Shown here in pieces: positions 37,001-46,126 of a DNA stretch of 64,000 nucleotides. Numbering within the stretch: the stretch's first letter is position 1; the number at the start of each line of letters is the position of its first letter. Where the stretch lies: NCBI GenBank assembly GCA_002729595.1, contig PBYL01000086.1:1-64000 (forward strand), in the 5' to 3' direction. Both the position numbers and the translations under genes were made by a program. The notes beneath the pieces were generated by a model. It worked only from the letters and a program-made list of their open reading frames with translations, searched no databases and was not told where the DNA came from. Source of the stretch: Thalassovita sp. GTDB lineage: Bacteria > Bacteroidota > Bacteroidia > Cytophagales > Flammeovirgaceae.

Positions 37001-37405
37001 AGAATCATCGTACAACTCTCTGGTTACATAAATATCGGCAAGTCCATCTTGATTTACATCGGCAATTACAACCCCCGAAGACCAACCTCCATTATCTTTA
37101 ATTCCTGCCTTTTTAGTTATATTTTTAAATGATAAATTTCCCTCATTCAAAAATAATTCATCGCCTGAAAGATTACCTGCAAAATATATATCTTGCAAAC
37201 CATCATTATTGAAATCACCAACTCCAACACCTGCACCTCCATAGTAGTTGGCATATATAAGTATACTTTTCTCTTTGTCGTCCTTAACCTTATTAACAAA
37301 GTCAATTCCTGTTTTTTTCTGACTTAATAGTGTAAAAAGTTTTTGGGCATCTGCATAAGACCAAAACACTAACAGTAAGATAATGATAGTAAAACTCTTC
37401 TTCAT
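34067..37405 (-). CDS. Exported FG-GAP/VCBS repeat protein with ASPIC/UnbV domain
   Basis: The protein has about 1112 residues and a signal peptide (MKKSFTIIILLLVFWSYADA). It carries many FG-GAP-type calcium-binding repeats with the DxDxDGxxD layout, such as DVNQDGLADIYV, DYDKDGDLDLFV, DLNKDGWMDIYV and DLDNDGDLDLII. A central ASPIC/UnbV domain lies around residues 555-640 (VRGIYSTSENVAHFGIG and RIYWTDGS). Such proteins fold as beta-propellers at the cell surface and may bind glycans or partners. I preferred the internal Met at 37405 because the upstream codons do not resemble a signal. Confidence 0.88.
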   Translation of the reverse strand: MKKSFTIIILLLVFWSYADAQKLFTLLSQKKTGIDFVNKVKDDKEKSILIYANYYGGAGVGVGDFNNDGLQDIYFAGNLSGDELFLNEGNLSFKNITKKAGIKDNGGWSSGVVIADVNQDGLADIYVTRELYDDSPELRKNKLYINNGDLTFTESAEKYGIEDDERTRHATFFDYDKDGDLDLFVLNQPPNPGNYSKLNGVELLKEEYSPRLYRNNGPDQKFTDVTVEAGLLKPGFPNSVVTCDLNKDGWMDIYVANDFQAPDFLYMNNADGTFTEIVKDAMGHISFYSMGVDAADINNDSWPDLMVVDMVAEDNFRLKANMSGMDPSKFWKVVSDGGHYQYMYNTLQINQGNNRYSDIGQMTGISSTDWSWSNLIADFDNDGLKDIYVTNGLLRDIRNSDAEKAFPKYVTQKINEYIMAHPNDPNVTKLDVIDIDEGLSLLPSVKLSNYAYKNKGNLEFEKVMDEWGLDEKTFSNGACYADLDNDGDLDLIINNVNERAYIYQNNAETKTANNYLRVKVKDGKNQFLFGTKAEIEIEGEKQYIEFTNVRGIYSTSENVAHFGIGENKKVDRLRIYWTDGSITEKHNIKANQLLEFDKAEEKTKQYKEEAPEAIYQNLTADASIDFVHQENDFDDFEKQVLLPHKMSQFGPALAVGDVNGDGLDDFYVGGAANQPGKVYTQSAEGTFSANDIMPLYDKACEDISALFFDADGDGDMDLYVASGGNEHEEGHALYQDRLYLNDGKGNFKRNSKSLPKLVISSGKVIAHDYDKDGDLDLFVSGRHKPHSYPEPVSSYLLENNGGIFTDVTEAKAPGLINIGMVTDAVWMDIEHDGSSELILAGEWMSLQVFKETAGKFENQTETYGLSNSTGWWYSLEKADLDNDGYEDLIAGNLGLNYKYKTSPTEPFDVHYYDFDSNGSKDIVLGYYNGGNHFPLRGRSCSSQQVPEIKKKFTSYNLFAAAELEEVYGENKLDHALHYEAQTFASTIFKNENGKFTPIKLPIEAQISTINDFIFDDVDKDGLLDIILAGNLYVAEVETPRSDAGIGLLLKNKGDLNFEAVNVLESGVFLPYDVKQLELIKLGTEKSPAFLVGVNDGPLQLLKRKINENSSGR

Positions 37406-37570
37406 ATTTTGCAGTTTTAGGTTGACTTTTTGCCTGTTATCACCAGTTTCCGGCATAAACATGCAATTTGTTACTAGTTTAAATAAAATTATTGAGAATA
37501 AAAACAGATTTTATCTGATTAAAAAACTATTTCCACAATCGGTAATTTATGTTTTCAGCTTGTATTTTCT

Positions 37571-39622
37571 CTACTTTAGCATGTTTTTAGCCTGAATCAG
37601 TTCTTTTACAGGTCGGTTGCAAATTTTCTTTCTGCAGACATAAATATTCGTTTCTCCTTCTATCAATTTGTACTGCATAAAAGGCAAAACACCTTCATTT
37701 TTACCTCCAAAAAAGACAATATTTGGATGAAATTCTTTATCCCATTTCTCAGTAAGAATCCTGTAATTATCACCTACAATAGCCACCTCAAAAGGTTCTT
37801 CTGCCATCCACAAAGCAGAAGAAGCCCAACTCGCATAATGTATTCCATTTTCTAACATCTCTTCCATTACATGGCTCATCATACTTTCGGCTTGTTCATG
37901 GTATATTTCTTCGTCAAAATACCATCCTAAAAGCTGTAGGTTTTTACACATAATGGCATTTGAGGCAGGTAAAATATTATCTCTTAGTTCCATCTGTCTA
38001 GAAACCAGCTCTTTACCTTTATTTGTAGTGTAGTAATACAGCTCAGATTTGTCATCTTTAAAATGCTTTTCTGTATAATCTGCCAATGCTTTTGCATTGT
38101 TGAGGTAAACTTCATTAAAAGTCGCCTGATACAATGTTATAGAAGCATTTATTAAGTAAGCATAATCATCTAAAAAGGCAGAAATTTCCTTACCTTCCTT
38201 ATAATTTCTGAATAGTTCTTTATCTTTTTCAAAGTGTTGCATTAAAAAAGCGGTGTTGCTTTCTGCAGCTTTTAGATAAGATGTATTACCGAAAGTTCTA
38301 TATGCATCTGCTAAAGCTTCGATCATTAATGCATTCCACGAAGTGAGTTGTTTATCATCTATTTCTGGATACAATCGGCTTGCTCGATTTTTTAGTAGAA
38401 GTTGCTTTTCCTTATTGAAGCTTTGAGCTTTTTGATCGATATATTGCTCACTTGCAATGCGTAATATATTTTTTCCCTTTTCCCAGTTACCTGCTTTTGT
38501 TATCTGAAAATACGCTAAAAACTCTGGTGTTGGTTCTCCTAATACATCTACCAATTGATTGTAAGTCCATGTGTAGTATTTTCCTTCTTCACCTTCGCTA
38601 TCTGCACTTAAAGAACTGTAAAATAAACCTGTTTCACTATCTCTCATTTCGCTTAAGAGAAAAGCCAAGGTTTCGTTAACTACATTTTTATAGAGTGTTT
38701 TGCCTGTGAGCTTATAAGCATTGGTATATAGTTTTACCAACAATGCATTATCGTAAAGCATTTTTTCGAAGTGTGGAATTTCCCAAGCTTCATCTACAGC
38801 ATACCTGGAAAAACCACCCCCAAGCTGATCGTACAAACCACTTAATGCAATATTATCTAATGTGTATTCAACAAATTCTAGTACGGCTGCATCATTTGTT
38901 GCATGGTAATACTCGAGTAAATAGTTTAAAGTAACAGGCATCGGAAATTTAGGAGCACCATTCAATCCCCCATTTTGAAAATCAAATTGGGATTGCATAT
39001 TTTCATACATAGTATGCAATATTCCAATACTCATACTTTTTTCAGAAGGCTTCTCATGAACATATGCTAAATCTCTAACTCCTTCTGTAATCATAGCAGC
39101 TTGTTGTTCTAGTTGAGCTCTATCATTCTCATATCCCTTGGCAAAAATCTCAAGAGTTTTTAACCATTTATCTTTTGGTAGATAACTCACAACATAAACC
39201 GGTTTGCCATCTGGCAAAGCGATCACATTAAGTGGCCAGCCAGCACTGCCTGTAATTAATCTACTAGCATCTACATAAATTTGATCGATATCTGGTCGCT
39301 CTTCACGATCTACTTTAATAGACACAAAATGCTCATTCATATAATTAGCAAATGTTGTATCTGCAAAAGTTTCTTTTTCCATTACATGGCACCAATGGCA
39401 AGCAGCATAGCCGATACTTATAATAATCAGCTTGTCTTCTTTTTGAGCTTTGTTTAAAGCTTTGTTTCCCCAAGGGTACCAATCGACCGGATTGTGGGCA
39501 TGTTGGAGTAAATATGGACTACTCTCATGAATTAATTCATTTTCATGCTGAGCTAATACCACTTGCGATATTGCCAATTGGCAAATAAAAAGTAAGAGAT
39601 AGTAATTATGCTTCATAAGCAT
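37571..39622 (-). CDS. Exported DUF255 thioredoxin-domain protein (YyaL-like)
   Basis: The 683-residue protein joins a thioredoxin-like N-terminal domain (residues about 30-180) to an (alpha/alpha) barrel resembling GlcNAc 2-epimerase-like folds. Its signal peptide ends at LAQ (residue 25). The family signature [21 protein letters not shown] at 32-52 and the redox motif CHWC (C75, C78) are intact. Family members are cytoplasmic or exported and of unsettled function; the sugar-like barrel hints at glycan chemistry. It starts 40 bases downstream of the haloperoxidase gene and ends 166 bases before the FG-GAP gene. Confidence 0.9.
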   Translation of the reverse strand: MLMKHNYYLLLFICQLAISQVVLAQHENELIHESSPYLLQHAHNPVDWYPWGNKALNKAQKEDKLIIISIGYAACHWCHVMEKETFADTTFANYMNEHFVSIKVDREERPDIDQIYVDASRLITGSAGWPLNVIALPDGKPVYVVSYLPKDKWLKTLEIFAKGYENDRAQLEQQAAMITEGVRDLAYVHEKPSEKSMSIGILHTMYENMQSQFDFQNGGLNGAPKFPMPVTLNYLLEYYHATNDAAVLEFVEYTLDNIALSGLYDQLGGGFSRYAVDEAWEIPHFEKMLYDNALLVKLYTNAYKLTGKTLYKNVVNETLAFLLSEMRDSETGLFYSSLSADSEGEEGKYYTWTYNQLVDVLGEPTPEFLAYFQITKAGNWEKGKNILRIASEQYIDQKAQSFNKEKQLLLKNRASRLYPEIDDKQLTSWNALMIEALADAYRTFGNTSYLKAAESNTAFLMQHFEKDKELFRNYKEGKEISAFLDDYAYLINASITLYQATFNEVYLNNAKALADYTEKHFKDDKSELYYYTTNKGKELVSRQMELRDNILPASNAIMCKNLQLLGWYFDEEIYHEQAESMMSHVMEEMLENGIHYASWASSALWMAEEPFEVAIVGDNYRILTEKWDKEFHPNIVFFGGKNEGVLPFMQYKLIEGETNIYVCRKKICNRPVKELIQAKNMLK

Positions 39623-39662
39623 ATGTTAATTTGTCAATGATAGGGTAATTTTAATTATTATA

Positions 39663-41159
39663 TCAGATATCTTTTTCAGATTCTCCGATATGATATTTAT
39701 ATTTTTTCCACACTTCATGTGCTACATTTCTTCCTAAAACCAAGCCTTCAATATTATCTGCTTGAATATGGTAACCACCCATCACTCTTGAAATACCAGC
39801 CATTTCTCCTGTTTCAGTGAATGTAGGAAATTTTAAGGTTACAGTGTCACCAACATGGTCTGGTTCTGTAAGTATACCTGCTACTAATTTTACCTCGAAG
39901 CCAAACTCATCGCTACCAGTAAACAACTTGAGTGCTTCTGCACATGCTCCACTTATACTACTATGTCCAGAAACATATCCCGGAAATGGTGGACATAAAA
40001 ATACATCTGGTGAGTACGGTCTCCATTGTTCTCCTTTTAAAGAAACCATCCCTTTTTCAGGACCAGCCCAACCAGTAATTTCTTGACCTGCGAATTGGTC
40101 ATGAACCAATGCATATGGTCTTGCAAAATCGTAATACATTTTAGAATCCCAACAAGCAATAAATGCATCCATTGCTGTTGTCTGATTATAAAAGTACATT
40201 TTTACATCTTCATCTAAAGTATGCTGATCTCTCTCAGAAACTACCTGAGACAAAATTAACCAGTGACCTGCTTGCTGCACAGACTTTGGTCCATCACGCA
40301 TAAACTCCACTAAAGCTTTGTCTTCATCTGAGAGATTAGCTTGTAGATCGACTACTTCTTGAACTTCTTTTTTTAATTGTTCTGAACCTATAGCTGGAGG
40401 AGCTGCCGGTCTAAATTGATCTGAACTTTTTAAACCAAAAGTTTCAACTTTTTGCCAGTAAGGTGTAAGACATGGAGGAGCAAAAAAACCACCTTTGCCA
40501 TCAGCAAAATATTTAGGTTGCCACCTTTTTAGGTCTACGTTTTTCTCTGGTGTATTTACAGGTTTATAATTGGTATAATCTGAATATGGTTTTCCATTAG
40601 AACCAGGAACATCTCCATATTGATTTGAACCATCATTTTTTCTTTTTTCAATTACATTTTTTGCGGCAAGGTTGCCAATACCTGCTGGTGTAGTAGGATC
40701 TAATGAATTATTTTTTGGATCTAAACCCAAATCGACCATAAAGTCTGCAAACAAAACTGAGTCTGAGTAGAAATATTCATTCAATGCTCTATAAGCAGCG
40801 TAGCTAATCGCAATCTCTTTGTTTTCCAGTGTATGTTCTGTTACAGGTCTTTTTTCAATCTCTGCAGAGTAAACTGGAATTGCTTTTTCATCGTAATGTG
40901 CCCATGCATCAAATATGGATATAAAGACCATACCCAACATTCTTGAAGAAATAGTAGGCCTAGGTTTAAACCTTTCTGTATCCCTTGCCGTAGCTTCAAG
41001 CACTACTTTTCCCCATTTATATGCAAGGTTATTGACACCAGTTTTTGTTGAATCATTTACATTTATAGCGGCAATCTTTTCTGAATCATTCGTATTATGA
41101 TTATTACATGCAGTAAAAAGAGCCACCAATAAAAGTATAGTAAGTATTCTTTTATTCAT
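39663..41159 (-). CDS. Vanadium-dependent haloperoxidase lipoprotein
   Basis: The 498-residue protein has lipobox FTACNN (Cys at 18) and a PAP2/vanadium haloperoxidase fold. The vanadate pocket is intact: K340 and R347 in KMYYDFARP, H399 in PGYVSGHSS, and R458 with H464 in SRVMGGYH. The spacing fits the haloperoxidase group better than acid phosphatases, and R458 is followed by a six-residue gap to the histidine as in the family. It would oxidise halide ions with hydrogen peroxide at the cell surface, or serve as a phosphatase. It is first in the exported run. Confidence 0.9.
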   Translation of the reverse strand: MNKRILTILLLVALFTACNNHNTNDSEKIAAINVNDSTKTGVNNLAYKWGKVVLEATARDTERFKPRPTISSRMLGMVFISIFDAWAHYDEKAIPVYSAEIEKRPVTEHTLENKEIAISYAAYRALNEYFYSDSVLFADFMVDLGLDPKNNSLDPTTPAGIGNLAAKNVIEKRKNDGSNQYGDVPGSNGKPYSDYTNYKPVNTPEKNVDLKRWQPKYFADGKGGFFAPPCLTPYWQKVETFGLKSSDQFRPAAPPAIGSEQLKKEVQEVVDLQANLSDEDKALVEFMRDGPKSVQQAGHWLILSQVVSERDQHTLDEDVKMYFYNQTTAMDAFIACWDSKMYYDFARPYALVHDQFAGQEITGWAGPEKGMVSLKGEQWRPYSPDVFLCPPFPGYVSGHSSISGACAEALKLFTGSDEFGFEVKLVAGILTEPDHVGDTVTLKFPTFTETGEMAGISRVMGGYHIQADNIEGLVLGRNVAHEVWKKYKYHIGESEKDI

Positions 41160-41263
41160 AGATATATGTTTAATGAGTTAGTAAAACTGCTGGACTACTA
41201 GGATACTGTGTGAAAAATCACAGATGTGTGAACTAAAAGTAAACATATTTCTGGAATAAAAAG

Positions 41264-41291
41264 AAAAAGCTGCAAAAATTTGCAGCTTTTT
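41264..41291 (-). terminator. Terminator after the molybdopterin oxidoreductase gene
   Basis: GCTGC at 41269-41273 pairs with GCAGC at 41282-41286 inside a longer AAAAAGCTGCAAA stem, with T-runs on both sides. It lies about 25 bases beyond the stop of the oxidoreductase gene on the minus strand. Confidence 0.8.
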
Positions 41292-41315
41292 TGCCATTTA
41301 TATAGCAAAAGGTAC

Positions 41316-43613
41316 TTATATCTTCGCGATTTTTACTTGCACAGACTTGCTAATTGGAGTATAGCTTTTGTCTGCATAGTGGTTGTGAGGAACCAAAATG
41401 TTGGTTTCTGGGAAATAGGCAGCTAAGTTTCCCTGAGGTATATTATAAGGTATCACCAAGAAGTTTTCTGCTTTTCTTTCAATCCCTTCGTAGTAGCTCA
41501 TCAGGTTTATTTGATCCATTTTTGCTAGACCTGCTTTTTGCATATCGCTTTCATTCATAAAAACCACTCTCCGCTCATTGTGAATGCCTCTGTATCTATC
41601 ATTTAAACCATATATAGTAGTGTTAAACTGATCATGAGAACGAATAGTCATCAACAAAAATTCATCATCATTTAATTTGTGTTGAGGTAGATTACATACA
41701 GAAAACTGCGCTTTGCCATTGGGTAGTTTTGAGAAGTCTGCCACTCGTGCATTGTTAGGGAGATAAAATCCTGTGGAGGCAGATCGTTGAGAATAGTTAT
41801 TAAAACCATTTAATACTTGCTCCATTTTAGTACGGAGTAATTCGTAATCTTCGCCAAGTATTTTCCATTCCACTTGATGATTAGCACCAAAATAGGCATT
41901 TGCTATTCCTGCCACTATCTCAGGTTCGCTTTTTAGATTACCTGATGCTGGTTTCAAAACTCCCTTTGTTCGGTGCACTTTGCCCATACTATTTTCAACA
42001 GTGAGGTATCTTTGCTTAATACCCTGCATGTCTTTTTCAGATCGGCCTAAGCTAGGTAAAATGAGTGCAGTCTTGCCTGTTACCAAATGTGTACGGTTGA
42101 GCTTTGTACTAATAGAAACTGTGAGTTCACAATTGGTAAGAGCTTCAGCAGTATATAATGTATCCGAAGCAGCTGATAAGAAGTTACCCCCTAGCGCCAC
42201 GAACACTTTCGCTTTTCCTTCGTGCATGGCTTCAATCGCCCTTACTACATCAACACCTGCTTTAGTTGGTGGGGCGAAACCAAATGTGCTTTCAATGGCT
42301 GAATTTAATTTAGGAGACACATAGTGCATAATACCCACTGTTCTATCTCCTTGCACATTGCTATGCCCTCTTACCGGACAAGTTCCCGCTCCGGGTTTAC
42401 CAATGCTGCCTTTTAGCAAAAGTAGGTTTACACATTCTTTGATGTTTTCAACGCCATTTTTATGTTGGGTTAAGCCCATTGCCCAGCAGATGATAATCTT
42501 CTTCTTTTGAGCCAATAATTCAACGGTCTCTTCTATGGGTTGTGCACTAACTCCACATTCCCTCAAAAGATCAGCTTCATTGTAATTTTCTAAATCTGCC
42601 AACAAAGCTTCATAGCCACTGGTTTTTTCTTTGATAAATTCCTGATCGAAAACACCACCTTTCTCCTTCTCAAGCTTAGCCAGTTTCTTGATAATCAATT
42701 TTAGAAGGGGTACATCTTGATTGACTTTAACCTGTAAAAAAATATCTGTCAATGAAGTACCAACACCTGCAATGCCTTCTACCTGTTGTGGATTTTTAAA
42801 CCTAATTAAACCGGCTTCTTCCAATGGATTTACGGCAATAATCTTCCCTCCTTGCTTCTTACATTTTTGTAATGCCGAAAGCATTCTTGGGTGGTTCGTA
42901 CCCGGATTCTGACCAATCACCATTACTACTTCAGCTTTCTCAAAATCTTCGATAGTAACTGAGCCTTTGCCTATACCCAATGTTTCTGACAAAGCTACTC
43001 CGCTTGACTCATGGCACATATTTGAACAGTCGGGCATATTGTTGGTGCCCAATGCTCTGGAAAACAAACCATATAAAAAAGCGGCTTCATTACTCGATCT
43101 GCCTGAAGTGTAAAAAATGGCTTCGTCTGGGGAATCTAATTCTTTGAGATGTTTTGCTGTTAATTGAAAAGCTTCTTCCCAAGTGATGGGTTCGTAATGG
43201 CTACTGTCTGGCTTTAATAAAAATGGCTCTGTAATTCTACCACTTTTACCTATCTCAAAGTCAGTCCATTCTGAAAGCTCTTCAACACTGTGTTTGCTAA
43301 AAAAATCTGCATCCACCCTTTTGCTTGTTGCTTCTTCGGCCAATGCTTTGGCTCCATTCTCACAATATTCACCCAAATTAGATCGATGGTCTGGGTCTGG
43401 CCAAGCACAACCCGGGCAATCAAAGCCTTCTTTTTGGTTCATATGAGAAAGTGTAGAGAGTGATTTAAACACTCCCATTTCTTTAAATGTATGCGATAGT
43501 GCAGCCTTAACTCCGGGAATACCAGCAGCATAATCAGCTGGTTCTGTTAATGTGATTCCTGTGTGTTTAGTTGGTCCGGTTGCTGAAACCTTTCTTAATT
43601 TATTTTTTTCCAT
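41316..43613 (-). CDS. YdeP/FdhF-type molybdopterin oxidoreductase
   Basis: The 765-residue protein is a molybdenum-cofactor enzyme of the YdeP group related to formate dehydrogenase alpha subunits. It lacks a signal peptide and is cytoplasmic. The N-terminal cysteines C66, C69 (FDCPGC) and C84 (GEYCENG) resemble the incomplete iron-sulfur motif of this group. Cofactor-binding regions include YTSGRSSNEAAFLYG, NCSNMCHESSG-like DCSNMCHESSG and GQNPGTNHPRMLS, and the C-terminal MGT-like domain has RSHDQFNTT. In other bacteria it has been linked to acid tolerance. The reaction is not known. It lies 37 bases downstream of the GH29 gene. Confidence 0.9.
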   Translation of the reverse strand: MEKNKLRKVSATGPTKHTGITLTEPADYAAGIPGVKAALSHTFKEMGVFKSLSTLSHMNQKEGFDCPGCAWPDPDHRSNLGEYCENGAKALAEEATSKRVDADFFSKHSVEELSEWTDFEIGKSGRITEPFLLKPDSSHYEPITWEEAFQLTAKHLKELDSPDEAIFYTSGRSSNEAAFLYGLFSRALGTNNMPDCSNMCHESSGVALSETLGIGKGSVTIEDFEKAEVVMVIGQNPGTNHPRMLSALQKCKKQGGKIIAVNPLEEAGLIRFKNPQQVEGIAGVGTSLTDIFLQVKVNQDVPLLKLIIKKLAKLEKEKGGVFDQEFIKEKTSGYEALLADLENYNEADLLRECGVSAQPIEETVELLAQKKKIIICWAMGLTQHKNGVENIKECVNLLLLKGSIGKPGAGTCPVRGHSNVQGDRTVGIMHYVSPKLNSAIESTFGFAPPTKAGVDVVRAIEAMHEGKAKVFVALGGNFLSAASDTLYTAEALTNCELTVSISTKLNRTHLVTGKTALILPSLGRSEKDMQGIKQRYLTVENSMGKVHRTKGVLKPASGNLKSEPEIVAGIANAYFGANHQVEWKILGEDYELLRTKMEQVLNGFNNYSQRSASTGFYLPNNARVADFSKLPNGKAQFSVCNLPQHKLNDDEFLLMTIRSHDQFNTTIYGLNDRYRGIHNERRVVFMNESDMQKAGLAKMDQINLMSYYEGIERKAENFLVIPYNIPQGNLAAYFPETNILVPHNHYADKSYTPISKSVQVKIAKI

Positions 43614-43650
43614 AAAATTATAGTTCCAGAAATTAAGGCTACGAATTAGC

Positions 43651-45042
43651 CTATATTTCTACTTTAATAACACTGCAAACTTTATCTGGTGCAGTAGCTG
43701 GTAAATCAATTGAAGTATCGCTTATACTCAATTCTGAATTATCTGCCATAAGTGTTGCTTTAGTAGCAGTACCGCCAATGTTGCTTATATCCAGTTTGCC
43801 ATTTGCAGGCCAATTAAAAATATGTAAGTAAAGTGTATTTCCTTTTTTAGTTATTCTACCCCAATCAGGTGCTTCTACTGGGCTGGCTGTGGTACCATAA
43901 ATGGACTCGCCATTCACTTTCATCCATTCTCCCATTGCTTGCAGTCTCTCCACACTCGGTGCTGGAATTTCACCTTCGGCAGTAGGGCCTACATTTAACA
44001 AAAAGTTACCACCCTTTGAAGCAATATCAACTAAATTTCTAATAAGTGTTTCTTCTGATTTCCAATTATTATCGAAAGACTTATAACCCCAAGTGTCGTT
44101 CATGGTCATGCAAGATTCCCAATCTAACCCAGGCATACCGGTTTCTGGAATTTCTTGTTCTGGAGTTCCGAAATCGCCTGCAAAATCTCCCTCTTTATCC
44201 ATACCATTCATTCCTTGTCTGCCTTTATCAACTCTATTATTAATAATCACATCGGGCTTTATTTCTCTAATGTATTGATATACATCTTTACCCATCTCAG
44301 TTGTGTACTCAGGCACCCATTCACCATCGAACCAAATTACCCCAATATCTCCATAGTTTGTCAGCAACTCTTTGATTTGCGGTTTCATGTAGTTTTCTAA
44401 ATATCTTGGAAAGTTTTCGCTTAGCACAGAATCTTCTCTGCCAGTATTGTAATTTGGTTCAAAAACAGATTGTGCATCTGGATGATGCCAGTCCATAATA
44501 GAGTGATAAAAACATAGCTTAATTCCCTCCTTCTCGCAAGCATCTGCCAAAGCTTTTAATATGTCTTTTTTATATGGGGAGGCATCCATTACATCCCACT
44601 CACTCACTTTAGAATCCCAAAGCGCAAAACCATCGTGATGTTTAGAAGTAATTACAATGTATTTCATGCCTGCATTTTTAGCAATTGAAACCCATTGCTC
44701 CGCATTAAACTTTACAGGATCAAACTCAGCCGCAAACTTTTCATACTCTGCAATCGGAATGTGGAGGTGATCCATAATCCATTCTCCAATATTGTCGCTT
44801 TTGGTTCCATTCCATTCTCCCGCAGGAATCGCATACAAACCCCAGTGTATAAACATACCAAAACGCGCATCTTTCCACCATTCCATTCTGGCAGCTTTAG
44901 CTGTTTCACTTTCTTCGAGGTAGTTTACTGTTTCCATTATTGGTTGATCTTCTTCTTTAGTTGCCTCTTTTTTAGAAGAACAGGCTGTTCCCAAGAGGCT
45001 TACTATTAAAGAAAGAAGGATAAGGTGATTTTTGTTTTTCAT
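43651..45042 (-). CDS. GH29 alpha-L-fucosidase lipoprotein
   Basis: The 463-residue enzyme has lipobox LLGTAC (Cys at 21) and the GH29 barrel. Motifs in order: FGMFIHWGLYAIPAGEW (61-77), KHHDGFALWDS (134-144), then VIWFDGEW with the predicted nucleophile D239, and GGNFLLNVGPTAEGEIP (near 355). A C-terminal beta-sandwich ends the protein. It would release alpha-L-fucose from glycans at the surface, with retention. The general acid is not identifiable by eye. It is followed by the molybdopterin oxidoreductase gene at 37 bases, an unexpected pair. Confidence 0.92.
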   Translation of the reverse strand: MKNKNHLILLSLIVSLLGTACSSKKEATKEEDQPIMETVNYLEESETAKAARMEWWKDARFGMFIHWGLYAIPAGEWNGTKSDNIGEWIMDHLHIPIAEYEKFAAEFDPVKFNAEQWVSIAKNAGMKYIVITSKHHDGFALWDSKVSEWDVMDASPYKKDILKALADACEKEGIKLCFYHSIMDWHHPDAQSVFEPNYNTGREDSVLSENFPRYLENYMKPQIKELLTNYGDIGVIWFDGEWVPEYTTEMGKDVYQYIREIKPDVIINNRVDKGRQGMNGMDKEGDFAGDFGTPEQEIPETGMPGLDWESCMTMNDTWGYKSFDNNWKSEETLIRNLVDIASKGGNFLLNVGPTAEGEIPAPSVERLQAMGEWMKVNGESIYGTTASPVEAPDWGRITKKGNTLYLHIFNWPANGKLDISNIGGTATKATLMADNSELSISDTSIDLPATAPDKVCSVIKVEI

Positions 45043-45300
45043 TTCTATAAAGTTTAAAAACCGTTGTTTCTATAAATATTGATCGCTACAATTTAAGTAG
45101 TTATTAGCATTTATCCATTTTAAGGTATCATCAATCAGGATAATTCAATTGTGAAATAATATATATTCTAAGAATCCTTATATAACAACAAATACACTTG
45201 CCACTACACTTTTAGGTATACCTATAATTACACCTATTCGTATTCTGAAATTATTCTTTAATCAAGCCATCTTTAAGTATATTCACCCATAAAAAAGAAT

Positions 45301-46059
45301 ATGAAATACTCAGGTCTAGCAGGAAAGACAGCAATTGTAACGGGAGCTACTAGCGGAATAGGCAAAGGCATTAGTCTAGCATTACAATCGGAGAAAGTTA
45401 ACTTAATTCTATCTGGAAGAGATGCTAATAAAGTAAAAGATTTAACAGGTGGAAATGAAGCCAGCACTAAAATATTAGCAGGAGATATAAAAGAAGCTGA
45501 CTACAATAAAGCCCTTGTAGATTTAGCTATTAATGAATTTGGGCAACTCAATTATCTGGTACTTTCTGCCGGGCAACTTGGTATTGAAGCTTTAGACAAG
45601 TTGAGTATAGAAGATTGGAACAACACCATTGCTACCAATTTAAATGCAGTATTTTATTTATTGAAGTATGCCATACCTGCTATTAAAAATAGTGGTGGTG
45701 GAAGTATTGTAATTATTGGTTCGGTCGCTGCGCACCATGCATTCCCAAATCACCCAGCTTATTGTGCTTCTAAAGGTGCGCTAGAAGCATTAGTAAGACA
45801 AGTTGCTGCCGATTATGGCCCAGAAATAAGAATTAATTTGGTGAACCCTGCACAGGTACAAACTCCATTGTTAGATGCTTCTGTTGAGGCATTCCCGAAC
45901 CCTGATGAGATTTTGGCTGAAACAGCCAACAAACTCCCGATGAAGCGAATAGGGACACCAAGTGATATTGCTAACACAGCACTCTTTTTATTGAGCGATG
46001 ATGCCTCTTGGACAACAGGAAGTTCTTTTAATGTAGATGGTGGCTTCTTAGCTACTTAA
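45301..46059 (+). CDS. SDR-family oxidoreductase
   Basis: This 252-residue short-chain dehydrogenase has the cofactor motif TGATSGIG (14-21), a substrate loop, and the catalytic S141, Y154 and K158 in SVAAHHAFPN and YCASK. The size and pattern fit classical SDRs that reduce ketones or oxidise alcohols with NAD(P). The C-terminal segment (IANTALFLLSDDASWTTGSSFNVDGG) is typical. The gene is alone, convergent with a SusC/SusD pair; the substrate is unknown. Confidence 0.92.
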   Translation: MKYSGLAGKTAIVTGATSGIGKGISLALQSEKVNLILSGRDANKVKDLTGGNEASTKILAGDIKEADYNKALVDLAINEFGQLNYLVLSAGQLGIEALDKLSIEDWNNTIATNLNAVFYLLKYAIPAIKNSGGGSIVIIGSVAAHHAFPNHPAYCASKGALEALVRQVAADYGPEIRINLVNPAQVQTPLLDASVEAFPNPDEILAETANKLPMKRIGTPSDIANTALFLLSDDASWTTGSSFNVDGGFLAT

Positions 46060-46066
46060 AACAAAA

Positions 46067-46092
46067 AACTCCCTGAGTAAAATCAGGGAGTT
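46067..46092. terminator. Bidirectional terminator
   Basis: AACTCCCTGA at 46067-46076 pairs with TCAGGGAGTT at 46083-46092 with a six-base loop, flanked by A- and T-runs. It separates the convergent SDR gene and SusD-type gene. Confidence 0.85.
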
Positions 46093-46126
46093 TAATCAAA
46101 ACACTGTGTAAAAATATGAATAGAAA

